Made by a program: the position numbers and the translations under genes | Shown here: positions 25,940 through 37,818 of the stretch, in pieces | Position numbering within the stretch: position 1 is the first letter of the stretch | How the letters are laid out: every line of letters begins with the position of its first letter | Source: Selaginella tamariscina | Taxonomy: Eukaryota > Streptophyta > Lycopodiopsida > Selaginellales > Selaginellaceae | Length of the DNA: 64,000 bases | Assembly: GCA_003024785.1 (NCBI GenBank) | Contig: PUQB01000131.1 | Coordinates: forward strand, 372,001 to 436,000 | Direction of reading: 5' to 3' | Notes under the pieces: model-generated | The model's database searches: none | Told to the model about the DNA's origin: nothing | The model's input: only the letters and a program-made list of their open reading frames with translations

Positions 25940-26141
25940 TGAAAGAGCCGATATATATTAAAAATGTCAGATCCTTAAGCTACAAAAACCCTGCTTATAT
26001 ACAGGAGACCTCCTGCCACGTGGCACACATGCGACATGGCGCTGACACATGGCGGCCAGATCACCACCCATGTGTCACTATGCATGTGTGTATATACACA
26101 TGCGTATATACATTACGTTACATAATATACAGTATCTTACA
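25940..26141 (-). repeat. 3' LTR of the Ty3/gypsy element
   Basis: 202-bp terminal repeat, TG...CA, nearly identical to 30628-30848. It is preceded on the element strand by a G-rich purine tract next to 26142-26155. Confidence 0.93.
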
Positions 26142-26279
26142 TTATCCCCCCTCTGCGGTTGTGTAGATGGTGATGGATCTGATGGTCCTGGATCCGTGTG
26201 AGTTGGGCCATCTAAGGTATGACCGAATGTAGTCAACGAGTCTCGAACACAAACCGTTTCATTCGAACTACGTGAACTA

Positions 26280-29230
26280 TCTCAACCTCATGAGATCCCA
26301 CCAACTGTACCTGATACACCTGAGGACCAACCTTTCGGAGGGACCAAGCCACTTATGTAATAAACCAGTTGCAAGCCCAGGTGCAGTTAGCTTGGGAAAA
26401 CGTACCAGTACTAAGTCACCGTCAGCATAGTCTGGTGGAATTTGATGTCGTGCATTGTAAGAAGATTGTTGCTGTATTTGAGCTCGACCAAGATGTTCAG
26501 CAGACTCTGCACGCAGAAGAGGCAAAGCATCCAAATGTCGAGCCCACATTTTGCATCCTCGGCACGTGGCAGATTCGATGATAACCCAATTCACTAGGCA
26601 ACTTAGGATCATATCCATACAATGCCTTGAATGGAGAGATACCAATCGAACTCTGAATGCCTGTTACATAAGCAAATCTCAAATCGCAAATACCAATCCC
26701 AGTCAGTGTGATTGAAGTTCACATACTTCGAGATCATACCCTTGAAGGTCCGATTCAATCGCTCCACCAAACCATCAGTTTGTGGATGATATGGAGAGGC
26801 AAATGAATGTTTTACCCCTAACCTCTCACACAACACTCGGAATACCTCTGCAATGAAAGCGGGGCCATTATCTGATAACATCCGCTCTGGACAAGAATGC
26901 TGCAAAACCACATTATCGAACAAAACAAAGCTGTTGACATGGCAGTTGCATCCGGAAGAGCACCAACCTCCACCCATCGAGTTAAATAATCAGATACACA
27001 ATGATGTACTGGTTACCTTGAGAAGAACGTGGAAAAGGTCCCATTAAATCCACTGCAATTAACTCAAAAGGGCGAGAGACATTGATGGATTCCAACACCC
27101 CATGGCCCGAGTCGTAGAGGAATTCCGAGTTTGACAAATGGGACAACTTGAATATACCTGATCACATCACCACGCATGCTGGCCAATAAAAGATCGCGGA
27201 GCTTCTCCAACACTCGTTGGTGACCAAGATGACCTCCAACAATAGGCGAATCATGATATGCTCGAAGAAGGTGTGGAACATATGTAGAGGGCACAGCCAA
27301 ACGCCATCTGTCCTCTGGATTTGTCCCAATAAAATACAATAAACCATCCTGAAGTCGAAACTGAGCATGATATTGTCGAAACCGGTTCGGAAGACGGATT
27401 GCAAACGCATCCGTAATTGCCTCGTCCATGGTTCATGTTTTTGGCATCCTGCCACTGTTCCAAGGATGGTAAGTCGGCATCGAATACCTGAGGGGCTTGT
27501 ATCAAACCGAATGCTGCAGCTACTGCATGAGCAGGCAAAGTGGAATCAGAGGGGTGCTCGAGAAAGTGCATCCGCATCCACCATTGTTCGCCCAGGCCTG
27601 TGCACCACCTTAAAGTTATATACTTGGAGACGTAATGCCCATCTGGCTACACGACCCACTAAATTCTTCCGTTTTAAAGGAAGTGACAGCAGCATGATCA
27701 CACTCCAAAAGTGTTTCACTCCCATGTAAGTAGGCATGAAGTCGTTCAAAACCCCAAACAGCAGCAAGGCATTCTTTTTCAGTAGTGGAATAATTCCGCT
27801 CAGCCGGCGTGAGTACTCGACTAATGTAAGCCACCGGGTGTCGAATTGAAGAATCCACAGCATCAGTTTGCATCAATACACCACCAATACCAACATCTGA
27901 GGCATCTACTCGTAAAATGAACGGACGAGTAAAATCTGGGTATTGAAGCAATGGTGGAGTTGTCAGGAACTCTTTTAACTGGTCAAATGCCTGCTGACAC
28001 CTGCGAGTCCACCTGAAAGATACCTGTGGACGAACTAACTCCCGAAGAGGGGCAGTTCGATCAGTGAGATGATCGATGAATCGACCCAAGTACTGCACCG
28101 TGCCCAAGAAACGCTGGACTTCCTGTACTGTACGGGACGAGGGAACTCTCGAACAGCTCGCAACTTCATTGGATCCACCTGTAAACCCTCTCGAGATATA
28201 CGGTAACCCAAGTAAGTGGTGTCGGTCGAACCAAACACACACTTTTCAAGTTTCAACTTCAGGCCAACTTCTCGAAATCGATCAAGAACGCGCCGTACAT
28301 CACGAATGTGATCCTCCCAAGAACCAGACCCATGAATGAGCACATCGTCGATAAAATCGGCAGTGATATCAGGCATATCGGAAAGAAGCTCATCCATCAT
28401 GCGTTGAAAGGTGGCAGGAGCTGAAGTCAATCCAAAAGGCATGACCAAAAACTCGTAAAGACCAAATGGTGTCCGGAAGGCCGTTTTTGGAATATCCTCC
28501 TCAGCCATAGGAACCTGCCAATATCCTGATGCCAAATCCAACTTAGTAAACCATCGACTCTGACCCAAACGATCTAATAGATCGGCAGAGTTCGGAAGTG
28601 GATAGACATCTTTGATGGTAACATCGTTAAGAGGTCGGTAATCCACACAAAATCGGAGAGATCCATCAGGCTTGGGAACCAAATGAGGTTCACATGCCCA
28701 TGGACTCCGTGACGGACGACACACTCGTTTACCAATCATATCAGTAACAGCTGTTCGCATGGCTGATAACTCCTTTGGTGACCTGCGTCGAACCGGGACT
28801 TTGAAAGGCTTTGCATTGCCGGTGGGTATACAGTGTCGAGTCTTCACACGTGCACCTTGGGACAGATCAAATTTGAACAAACTTGCATACTGTTTCTTAA
28901 GTTGTTCGATGCAGTGTGCTCGACACTCAGGTGACGGATCCGGCATTTGAACCTGTTGAGATGAACACCACCCCAAGACCGGAATCAAAGGAGCTGTATG
29001 CGTGATACAAACAGCAACAAGCTTCTCTGGACGTAAAGGAACAGACTGCAAAGACACAGACTCCAAGCGTAATACAGGAGGAGAGAGTGAAAAATCACAT
29101 GTACCTTTCGACTGCTTTAACCAATCACATCCCAGAATGATGTCAAAGACCTGGGAAGGGACAACCCTAAGAGACCCAGAGGGAAACTTACAGTTGGCAC
29201 CCATAACCAGCGTAGTCAAGTGGTGTACTG
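26280..29230 (-). pseudogene. pol part (RT, RNase H, integrase) of the Ty3/gypsy element
   Basis: In order: reverse transcriptase (FCVDYRPLND, GYWQVPMAEED, catalytic FIDDVL), RNase H (LRVDASDVGIGGVL), integrase zinc-binding region (GHLGHQRVLEKL) and core (LSDNGPAF, YHPQTDGLVERLNRT). The end resembles a GPY/F-type region (HKWLGP). Broken; order and family are clear. Confidence 0.92.
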
Positions 29231-29313
29231 TGATACTGCACGAGACTGCCCATTACCATATAAAATGTGCAAGACCTTATCTGCACGTCTTAAGGGTAAT
29301 GAGCACCGATGCG

Positions 29314-30560
29314 CTAGAGAATAGTTATGGAAGACATACTGGATCCTGTATCCACAAGCACTGTGACTGAAAGATCATTCACCGTGCAGAAAATGTGAAA
29401 ACTGGATGATCTGGTGGAACTTGCAAACCTTGATATGCATAGCGGAAAAAACATGGAGGTGAAGTCCATCGCACGGGATCCCTCCGTCGCCCGTACGATT
29501 ACTGTTTTCCGCAACAGATCCACCTGCAAGAGAGGCTTCGTCATCTGGAAGCTCATCATCAGCATAATGGCCGCCACAGGCACACCATCCGGAACATATG
29601 GTCGCCAGCCTGGATGTGGTGGACGCCAATCAGGATACACATCGCATGCCCGCCAAGTATGTCCAGGCGCCCAACAGGCCCAACAATGAACTTGATTGGG
29701 TCGACCTGCATTGTTCCGATTCCTCCTGTCACGAATCCGTGGATTTTGACCACCACGGGCAGGACTGGAGCAGTGCAGGACGATTTCGTGGAGGTGGTCC
29801 ACGGGGTGGGCCCCGAGGTCGACCACGAAAGGCTTGCGTGCGGGCACATATGCAGCAGCATCAACCTCCATTGGATCAGCACGCTGAACAAGAGGAGCAG
29901 GTAACCCAAGGGGAACACGGCCCTCACCAGGCACCAACTCAAAACGTTGAGCTAGTGCAAAAGCTTCCTCCAATGTGGTAGGACGAAGAGCCCGAACGAA
30001 TCGAACAAGTTCGGGTCGCATAGTTGGCCATAACATACCGAGCTTAATAGGCTCAGGCATGTTAGGATATGCACGCCGAACTAAATCCCCGAACCTAATA
30101 CTGAACCGCATAACAGACTCACCAGGATGTTGTCGTATCGCATGCAGTTGTTGGAAAGCATCATCTGAATCCTCAACTTTGCCAAACGTACGTTTGAGGC
30201 ATTCCGTTAACCGATTACTATTGGCTTGAATCTCCGCAGCCAATCCATTATACCACTTGAGCGCAGGGCCTTCCAAACATGTAGGGAATTCTCTGAGAGC
30301 ACGGGCCTCATCCCAACCATGGTAACGAACAATGACTTGGAAATGATCAAACCAGTGGTATACATCATCTCCCGGATCACCACAAAAAGATCGGGGTCGA
30401 ACCCTCGGATTTGTGGCCTGTGAAGAAGATGAAGGAGTACTAGAAGCAGATCCCCCGGCATGAGGCTCAGACGGGGAAGAGGAGGACGACCCTCAACAAA
30501 GCGCTCCAACAACTTTGTTTGTGCATCAATAGCAGTAGCAATAATGCTAAAAGCCGTCTC
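29314..30560 (-). pseudogene. gag and protease part of the Ty3/gypsy element
   Basis: Capsid-like text (ALKWYNGLAAE, RQHPGESVMRFSIRFGDLVRRAYP) is followed by a CCHC zinc knuckle (CWACWAPGHTWRAC) and an aspartic protease motif (VLVDTGSS). Treated as a fossil part of the element. Confidence 0.88.
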
Positions 30561-30627
30561 CATATTCATTGTCATGGAAACAAGAAAAGGAAAAGCGGAA
30601 GAAAGGAATACCCAACTTCTCCACCAA

Positions 30628-30848
30628 TGAAAGAGCCGATATATATTAAAAATGTCAGATCTTAAGCTACAAAAAACCCTGCTTATATACAGGAGACCTC
30701 CTGCCACGTGGCACACATGCGACACGTGGCGCTGACATGCACATGGCGCTGACACATGGCGGCCAGATCACCACCCATGTGTCACTATGCATGTGTGTAT
30801 ATACACATGCGTATATACATTACGTTACATAATATACAGTATCTTACA
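30628..30848 (-). repeat. 5' LTR of the Ty3/gypsy element
   Basis: 221-bp terminal repeat. It is longer than the other copy by one short tandem unit of about 20 bp; otherwise the two are almost identical. Confidence 0.93.
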
Positions 30849-33310
30849 AAATCAGATTACTTAAATACACAGTAACTTCACGGAAACGTAAAATCGAACG
30901 GATCCTTTAGCATATATATATATATATATATAAATATATGAAAATATTAAGAGACTTTTTTTATTCAATACTAAAAATTAAAATTAAAATATAAAATATG
31001 AAAATATGATATAATAGTTTTTAAAATTTTCAAATCATTCAGCCCTCTTACCATGAATCACAGTTTCATTAAAATTAAAATTCAATTACAGCATATAACA
31101 TATATATAATTTAAAATATATATTTTACTGTGTAGTTCCATTTTCCGAAAAATATTCCATTTAACGAAAAAACATTGTTAATGACATTCTCTTAAATGTA
31201 TTATTTATTTATTACGATGCCAAGTCCCTATATTATAAGGTTATATAAATTATCTATATGAAATGGGGTACAATTTTAAGATTTTTACATAACTTATTTT
31301 GTCACTATATACCATTATATATATAATTATTTAAAAAAACGTTCCACATGGTATATATGGTTATATACACTTAAGTACTCATATGAGAGAGAATGAGCGA
31401 ATTATAGATTTATTTTATGCATGTAATAACTAAATATTGTTATATATACATGTAAGTAAATCTCTTACCATATATGTTTTGTTCTTACGTAATTATTTAG
31501 ATGTTATTATATTAAAAGTAATATTTAGTAATATTTAAGCCGATTTATTTTTTCACAATGTGCCGTATATTAAAATTTTGTAGGGTTGATTAAAAAAAAT
31601 ACATATTTTAGAAATTTAGATACTCAAGCTTGAGCAAAACTGATTAAGATGTTTTGGCATTCGAATTCTTAAGACTATTTTGATTTTCACTTGTTTACTT
31701 GTTTAAATCAAAATAAAATTATAACTATAACAAGTAAGATTTAATTAAAATTTAATCTTACTTAACTATTCCAGTGAAGTGTAATTTAACACAAGTAATT
31801 TAATCTTTATAGTTAAAGTAAGATTAATCTTGTGTTTAAACAAGCAACTAAACACAGGTTTTCAGACTAACCAATGTAGCCCGGCAGCCATGTTATTATA
31901 CACATTTATATTTGTAAATGTCTGAAGATACGTATAACTTCTGCGTTTGTGTATGCAAAACTAGAATTTTAAAGTTCAGTACACACCTGACATTTCAAAT
32001 ATTTATTATTATATCACAATTAATAATTGAAAAAATAAAATAAAACTAATAAATAATTTGTAAAGAACATTCACATGCATACACGGGTAGAGATGATGCT
32101 GCACACACTTTCGATAAGTATTAATAATAACAGAAATAAAAGAGAATGTAAAGAATGGTCTTAAACTAAAATTAAAGAGATCATTAATTTGCAGATTTAA
32201 ATACATAAATAAAAAGTAAATAAAATGATAAAAACCAGAATCACCCGCTTATTACACATGCCAGTATGTACACATATATATATTTGAGATACCTGATGGA
32301 TGTATATGTACATCTATATTCTAATCATTCGGTGTATAAAACTGTAAGTATAGATAACAATATAAAATACAGCACACATAGTGTATTATACACTGCACAC
32401 ACTCATGTATATCACATATGTGCAGGGTTGTGTCCATTTATTATGACTCTTATAAATATAATATACACATGCTCATGTATAAGTATAAAGAAAATTCAGT
32501 TCATAATCATCTTCAATAAAAAAGACTATAGTTACATATTTAAATGAAAATTAAATTTATAAATGTTATACTTATAAACCTTTCAACTGACATTGCAATC
32601 TCTATTTATTTTTTTATTAATTAATTATTTATAATAAGTAAACTTGTTATTTCGCAGGCAAACCTTACACTGTTACACAAGTGTGTGTTGGGGACATCTA
32701 GAATCCTTCATATTCTATATAAGATACATGCCGTATATTAATAATTATAATGTTAAATTTAAAATGTTAAATCGTTAAATGTTAGCTAAACTATAATTAT
32801 AAACTGGAATGTTAAAATTAAATCGTTAAGCAAATATATAAATGACATATTGTTATCGTTCTTTTCTTTAATCTCTCTCTCTCACACACACACGTCGAGG
32901 TACATTTGTACATATGTACATGCTATCTGTAATAATGTGTGTTTACTGTATTTATGTATGTATGTATGATATATCTGTATAACCTTTATTTAAATATAAC
33001 TTTTTAAATATTAATAAATTAAAAAAAAATAGATTATATTGAATTAACAATGTATAAAGTAACTACGGTGAATGGTGAATACGTAGGTTACCTAATAATT
33101 AAAATATATATAGAAACTAATCCTATAATTAAGATAATTTATTGATTTAGATTTCATATAAAGATATAGTTTCTAATCATATTTAGACTATCCTATAAAC
33201 TAATAATAAATTATTCTAATTATAAAATTAACTTCCATATATATTTTATTTAATATTTAATATTGTGTATTCTCATTAAGGAAATAATTATAAGATTTCA
33301 ATAATCAAAT

Positions 33311-33341
<31 letters not shown>

Positions 33342-33929
33342 TAATATATAATCATTATAAGGTTATATAAAGAAATATGTTATGTTTTCTCCAGTCCGAA
33401 GCATGTTTGCAACTTCTTTTTACATTTAAAATTCATATCAATGTTATATAACAATACATTATTTAATTATATATAAATTATAAAAGAATAATTTATAAAT
33501 AATTATCAATATTGATTTATAAAATTCTATTTTTAAATTTAAGATTACTATGAGTTGGTTAACGTGTTAATACATGTTTAAGTGCCGTATCTCTCTCCAC
33601 ACACACCATTCATTTATACATATGCAGTATAGAGATTTATGTAACTATAAACCGGTTTAAAATTTATATTAATGACGTATTTATACTAAAATAATTTAGG
33701 CCGCTTGATATAAATTTAACTGCTGCATTTTAATATTATTTCAATAATCATAAAGTTTAATATAAATATAAACATGGGAAATAGTAAAACGAGTAAGATG
33801 CCATGTTTAAAAAACATAAATTCGAAGCATATAGTATATAATAAAATACACAAATATATATATACCGAGGCACACATAACTAGATATTAGCGTATACCGT
33901 ATATTGATGTATAAGGTTAACAGTAATAA
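30849..33929. other. AT-rich intergenic DNA
   Basis: No coding gene recognised. It includes a MITE-like block at about 31678-31862, (TA)n at 33313-33350 and an acceptor-like site near 32657 followed by a short open stretch without family resemblance. Confidence 0.6.
31678..31862. repeat. MITE-like block with inverted ends
   Basis: Ends resemble inverted repeats (TTTCACTTGTTTACTTGTTTAAA against a reversed AAACAAGCAACTAAACACAGG). Internally a near-palindrome, AAGTAAGATTTAATT and its reverse, lies at about 31729-31760. Flanking target duplications were not settled. Confidence 0.4.
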
Positions 33930-35132
33930 TCATTGGATTAAAGTTAAACTGTCAATAAAAGCAGCTAACCTGTTCCCAAAGGCTTGCCTTGAAAAATTCT
34001 CTTCCACGTGTCTTCTAGCTGCTCTCCCAATTAACTTAGCTTCATTAGTGTCAATTACTAGCTCCGACATTGCACTAGCAAACTCCGCAGGTGTTGGTTA
34101 CACAAAAACCCTGTAAGATAACGATCAAACAACAAAGTTATATCAATGCATATATGTGTGTGTGTGGGTAAAGCACGTATGTGTGTATACACACACACAC
34201 ACACACACACCTGCTTGATGGTAATAACACATATGAATATTTCTATTAAGGTGCGTATATTATACAGACGTATGTTATATGTCCACTAGTGTTTTATTGA
34301 GTGAATGAATGGTACTATTATAAAACTCGCATACATAAACATGTGTATATAGATATATAACCTTTAGTACATATGCATTAAAATTCTATCCGAGTGTTAA
34401 TTTACAAAAGAAATTAAATAACATATAATTGTTACAAAATTTACATATGTAATGCAGGTATCCTAACAACACACACAGACACAAAAAATTCCTGTTGTAA
34501 ATTGCAGTATGCATATGCACAACGCATGTGTCTGTATGTATAATGCATATACCTGTTTTGAGTGTACTACACTCTCCTTTGGACCTCCATTATTGCAAGC
34601 AATCACCGGCTTGCCTGCTGCCATCGCTCCAAGGGAACTATGCAAAATGCTCGTCCTGCAAACAATATCACACAACACTCACGAAGGTGTACACACACAT
34701 ATGATAATAATATATACGTGGGTATCGTACTCATTGATATATAGTTGATAATATGGAAGCCCCCCACACACACGCGTACCGAAGGTGTGTAGACAACGCA
34801 AATACAAGAACCCAGCAACTCGTTTCGCAATTGAGTTGAACACGAGGAAAAAATAAACCCGGTTACTTAACTCAAGTGTAGAAACAAGGCCCTGTAGTTC
34901 CTCCATCACCTCACAGTTCTCCGTTAGCCGTTTATCAAATCCTCCTATATGCACAAACACACACACACACACATTATCAGAATATGTGCTAATTAAAATT
35001 TAATCTTACCAGCTAAGACAAGTTTAACGTTTTGTACTTTCAAGCTGACGTTTCATGCGAGCAAATGCAGACACGGCCAGAGCCACGTTCTTTTTCTTCT
35101 CAAACCGATTAATCGACAGAATAAATTTCCTG

Positions 35133-35203
<71 letters not shown>

Positions 35204-36080
35204 GAGAGAGAGACATAAATACTAACATGTACACACACAGATAGATGCACAAATAGAGTTCATATCCATCAAATGAAGTGTATAGACATCTATACATAAT
35301 CAACAGAAATCATTAAGGAAGATATGCATGCATTGACTATATATAGTCTCCTTCTCCCTCTCCTCCCTCCCTCCTCCCTCCTCCTCGCTCTCTCTCTCTC
35401 TCTCTCTCTCTCTGACACACACACACAACACACAAATACTTACGTGTCACTTGATAAGCCGTCTATATTTGTAAGTCTCTGGTAACGAAGTGAACTGCTC
35501 CACGTCAACAGCCGGGTAAAGAACGGATGGTAAAATACCCGTGCGTGTAGCTTTCTAAATGTGTGTGCAAAAGTTTCCGCAGTAAACTTACTGTTTACCA
35601 ATACCAGATCTGCCATTCCTGCATTTCACCTATGAAAGCTGTGTGTTGTATGTCGTGTGTGAAATATTAAAACATGAACTTCTTCTATATGTGTACATGG
35701 TTTTTAGTAAGTAATACATGTAGCGAAATATGTTGTGTATGTATATATAACGTGTCTGTTGTATGAAGTAGAAAAGTTGAATATATGTATTTTAGACGTA
35801 TATGAATACGTATGCGTGTGTCGAATTATGATGTGGCTCTGTATAACATACCAGTTGTAGTTCTTCAATCAAGTCAAGGGGTATCCTGTAGAGTTTCTTC
35901 ACGGAGTTGTGTGTGGCGCCAGTAGTAAGTCAGGAAAATGACAGTAAAACACAATCTGAAAATAAACATTAATTATAAATAATAAGAAGAACAAGACTAT
36001 CATAGTGTGTGTGTGTGCGTGCGTGTGTGTGAGAGAGAGCATATATATACACCTGTATATACACAAAACTAGTACGTAAA

Positions 36081-36133
<53 letters not shown>

Positions 36134-36801
36134 TATATTAAAGAAATAGTTAATAAAATAATAATGTAATATTACTACTTTGTTCTCTTTAATCTGAGAA
36201 TAGGAATAACAGCAGATACTTGGTCCACCAGAATGACATCAAATGTAGGCCACAGAAGTGTCATGCAAATAGCAACGAATATGCATCGAATATACGCAAA
36301 AACAGCGTGGAGCTTGTTGTATATATGCCTTGGCCAAAAGTCTCCATACACAGTCACAGGAAAACTTCCTGCAAACAAACATATATGTAAGTACAAATGT
36401 ATAGATGTATAATATATAACACAAAGAGCAATGTAAACTTACACACACATGTCTAATTGCCTACATGTGTGTATGTGATATATCATTTTCAAGAACACGT
36501 ATAGATGTATATGTACACCATCTATAGTCTCCTCAAAACAGCGTCTTGGATCGTGATGTGCGGTGAACACATGAACGTCATGTCCATGTTTTTTTCAGCT
36601 CCATAGCCGCATCCACGATTAGCCTCTCTGCCCCACCTACATATATCCTCCATCAATATGTGTGTGTGTGTGTGTGAGAGAGAGAGGAGAGAGATAGAGT
36701 GTGTGTTCAATAATAATGCAAGTTCTTCCATTACAGATATCCAATGTATATACATACATATATATAATATACGTAATGTAAAGATATAATACTTAATATA
36801 A

Positions 36802-36847
<46 letters not shown>

Positions 36848-37042
36848 CGCATTATATCTTTATATATTACGTCTTGTATAGTACGTTTGAGTATAAGATC
36901 CTCATAAAATCAATACATTTGAACAGAATACATATATAATTAGAATTTTTGGCCTTTTAAAACTTAGAGTAGATTTTATAAAATTATTTACCTATTCCGA
37001 GATCAGGATGACGATCGCTACTTTCAAGCTGCGCTTCCCCAT
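33930..37042 (-). CDS. ALG2: ALG2 alpha-1,3/1,6-mannosyltransferase
   Basis: Glycosyltransferase family 4 enzyme that adds the second and third mannoses to the dolichol-linked N-glycan precursor on the cytosolic face of the ER. The exons match plant ALG2 in order: MGKRSLKVAIV (37042), GGAERLIVDAA with MEL-KHGHDVHVF (about 36522-36645), FPVTVYGDFWPRHIYNKLHAVFA (about 36185-36370), FYCHFPDLLLA (about 35925-35960), KFILSINRFEKKK (about 35080-35130), GGFDKRLTENCEVMEEL (about 34850-34945), VPLE and AAGKPVIACNNGGPKE (34560-34660), and a C-terminus ending AAFIDSLTLIQ. One-base breaks occur near 37013 (after KVAIV, where HPDLGIG is expected) and near 34099 (after GFLCN). The protein text resumes in another frame each time. 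The introns are full of CA, GA and TA runs. It is head-to-head with the DUF1005 gene. Confidence 0.9.
35139..35210. repeat. (TA)n(GA)n tract in an ALG2 intron
   Basis: About 24 bp TA followed by about 48 bp GA; a (CT)n run follows at about 35388-35414. Confidence 0.93.
36086..36126. repeat. (CA)n microsatellite in an ALG2 intron
   Basis: About 40 bp of perfect CA repeat. A (TG)n tract of similar size lies at about 36808-36845 in another ALG2 intron. Confidence 0.95.
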
Positions 37043-37809
37043 CAATAAACCTAAACCTAAAAAGCGAACCCTAAACACAGGGCAGGTATATACTTGAGCG
37101 GATATGTGCCACGTGTAAGAACGTCGAAATCGAATCTCTGGGCTGGATACAGCTGTCATGTAATGGCATACATGAATATCGTAAGCCCTAACAGGGATTA
37201 GGGCTTTTGTATGATGGAATTTACATGCATGCCATGGCCATCGGACGCCACTCGTCATAAATCCAGCTCGCGGACTCGAGCTCCAGTTTCAAATCCGATT
37301 TATCCAGCCTGTTTTCGAAATTATTTAAAACCCTCAGAAATTCTCTTCTTCTTAACAACAGAAGCTTAATCATCTTGTTCTTTCGGCGCAAATCATTATC
37401 TGCATTCGGATAAACAGGTATGAGCGCTCCCATTCCCTTAGAAATTGCAGTAATTACCTGGGCGATTGCAGTAATTTCTTCAGAAACGCGAGTAGAAATC
37501 TGCTGGATTTAGCGAAATGTGGGAAATATACAGAAAATCAGGTGTGTTTATATGTTGCTAATCACTAGGAAACTGCTAATCACAGGGTTGTAGTGATTGT
37601 ATATTGGGTTTAGTTCGGGAACTCTGGACCCGTAGTTTTTCATCGGAAAGCGAGCTAAACGAGTAGAAATCTGTTGGGTTTAAGGTGAAATGTGGCAGAA
37701 AATCAGGGGGTTAGTGTTTATATGTTGCTAATCACTAGGAAAATTGCTAATCACAGGGTTTAGTAGGTTTAGTGATTATATATTGGGTTTAGTGTTCCTT
37801 GATGGAACT
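37043..37809. promoter_or_regulatory. Shared 5' region of ALG2 and the DUF1005 gene
   Basis: About 770 bp separate the two divergent start codons. The right half holds a direct duplication (about 37490-37636 and 37661-37818). Text such as CGTAAGCCCTAACAGGGATTAGGGC near 37178-37205 contains telobox-like CCCTAA, common in plant housekeeping promoters. Confidence 0.5.
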
Positions 37810-37818
37810 ATGGACCGC
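37490..37818 (+). repeat. Direct duplication covering the DUF1005 leader and start codon
   Basis: Two copies with a period of about 171 bp share GAGTAGAAATCTG, TATGTTGCTAATCACTAGGAAA, GCTAATCACAGGGTT and TATATTGGGTTTAG. Copy two ends in the real start GAACTATGGACCGCAGG. Copy one has GAACTCTGGACCCGTAG at the same place. Confidence 0.88.

Larger units (their letters stand above)
25940..30848 (-). mobile_element. Ty3/gypsy LTR retrotransposon, young but broken
   Basis: Element of about 4.9 kb with both LTRs, each TG...CA, flanked by the 4-bp direct repeat AAAT. It reads on the minus strand: 5' LTR at the right, then gag, protease, reverse transcriptase, RNase H, integrase and a purine-rich tract beside the left LTR. 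The LTRs differ only by a few small indels and one extra copy of a short internal repeat, so the insertion is recent. The coding region is not intact, with roughly half a dozen to eight breaks. No chromodomain was recognised after the integrase. Confidence 0.95.

Noticed and set aside
29598-29981. Long plus-strand frames across the Ty3 element
   Set aside because: They are shadows of the element's own minus-strand coding region.
37221-37433. Minus-strand frame of 70 codons between ALG2 and DUF1005
   Set aside because: No family match; it overlaps the probable 5' leaders of both genes.
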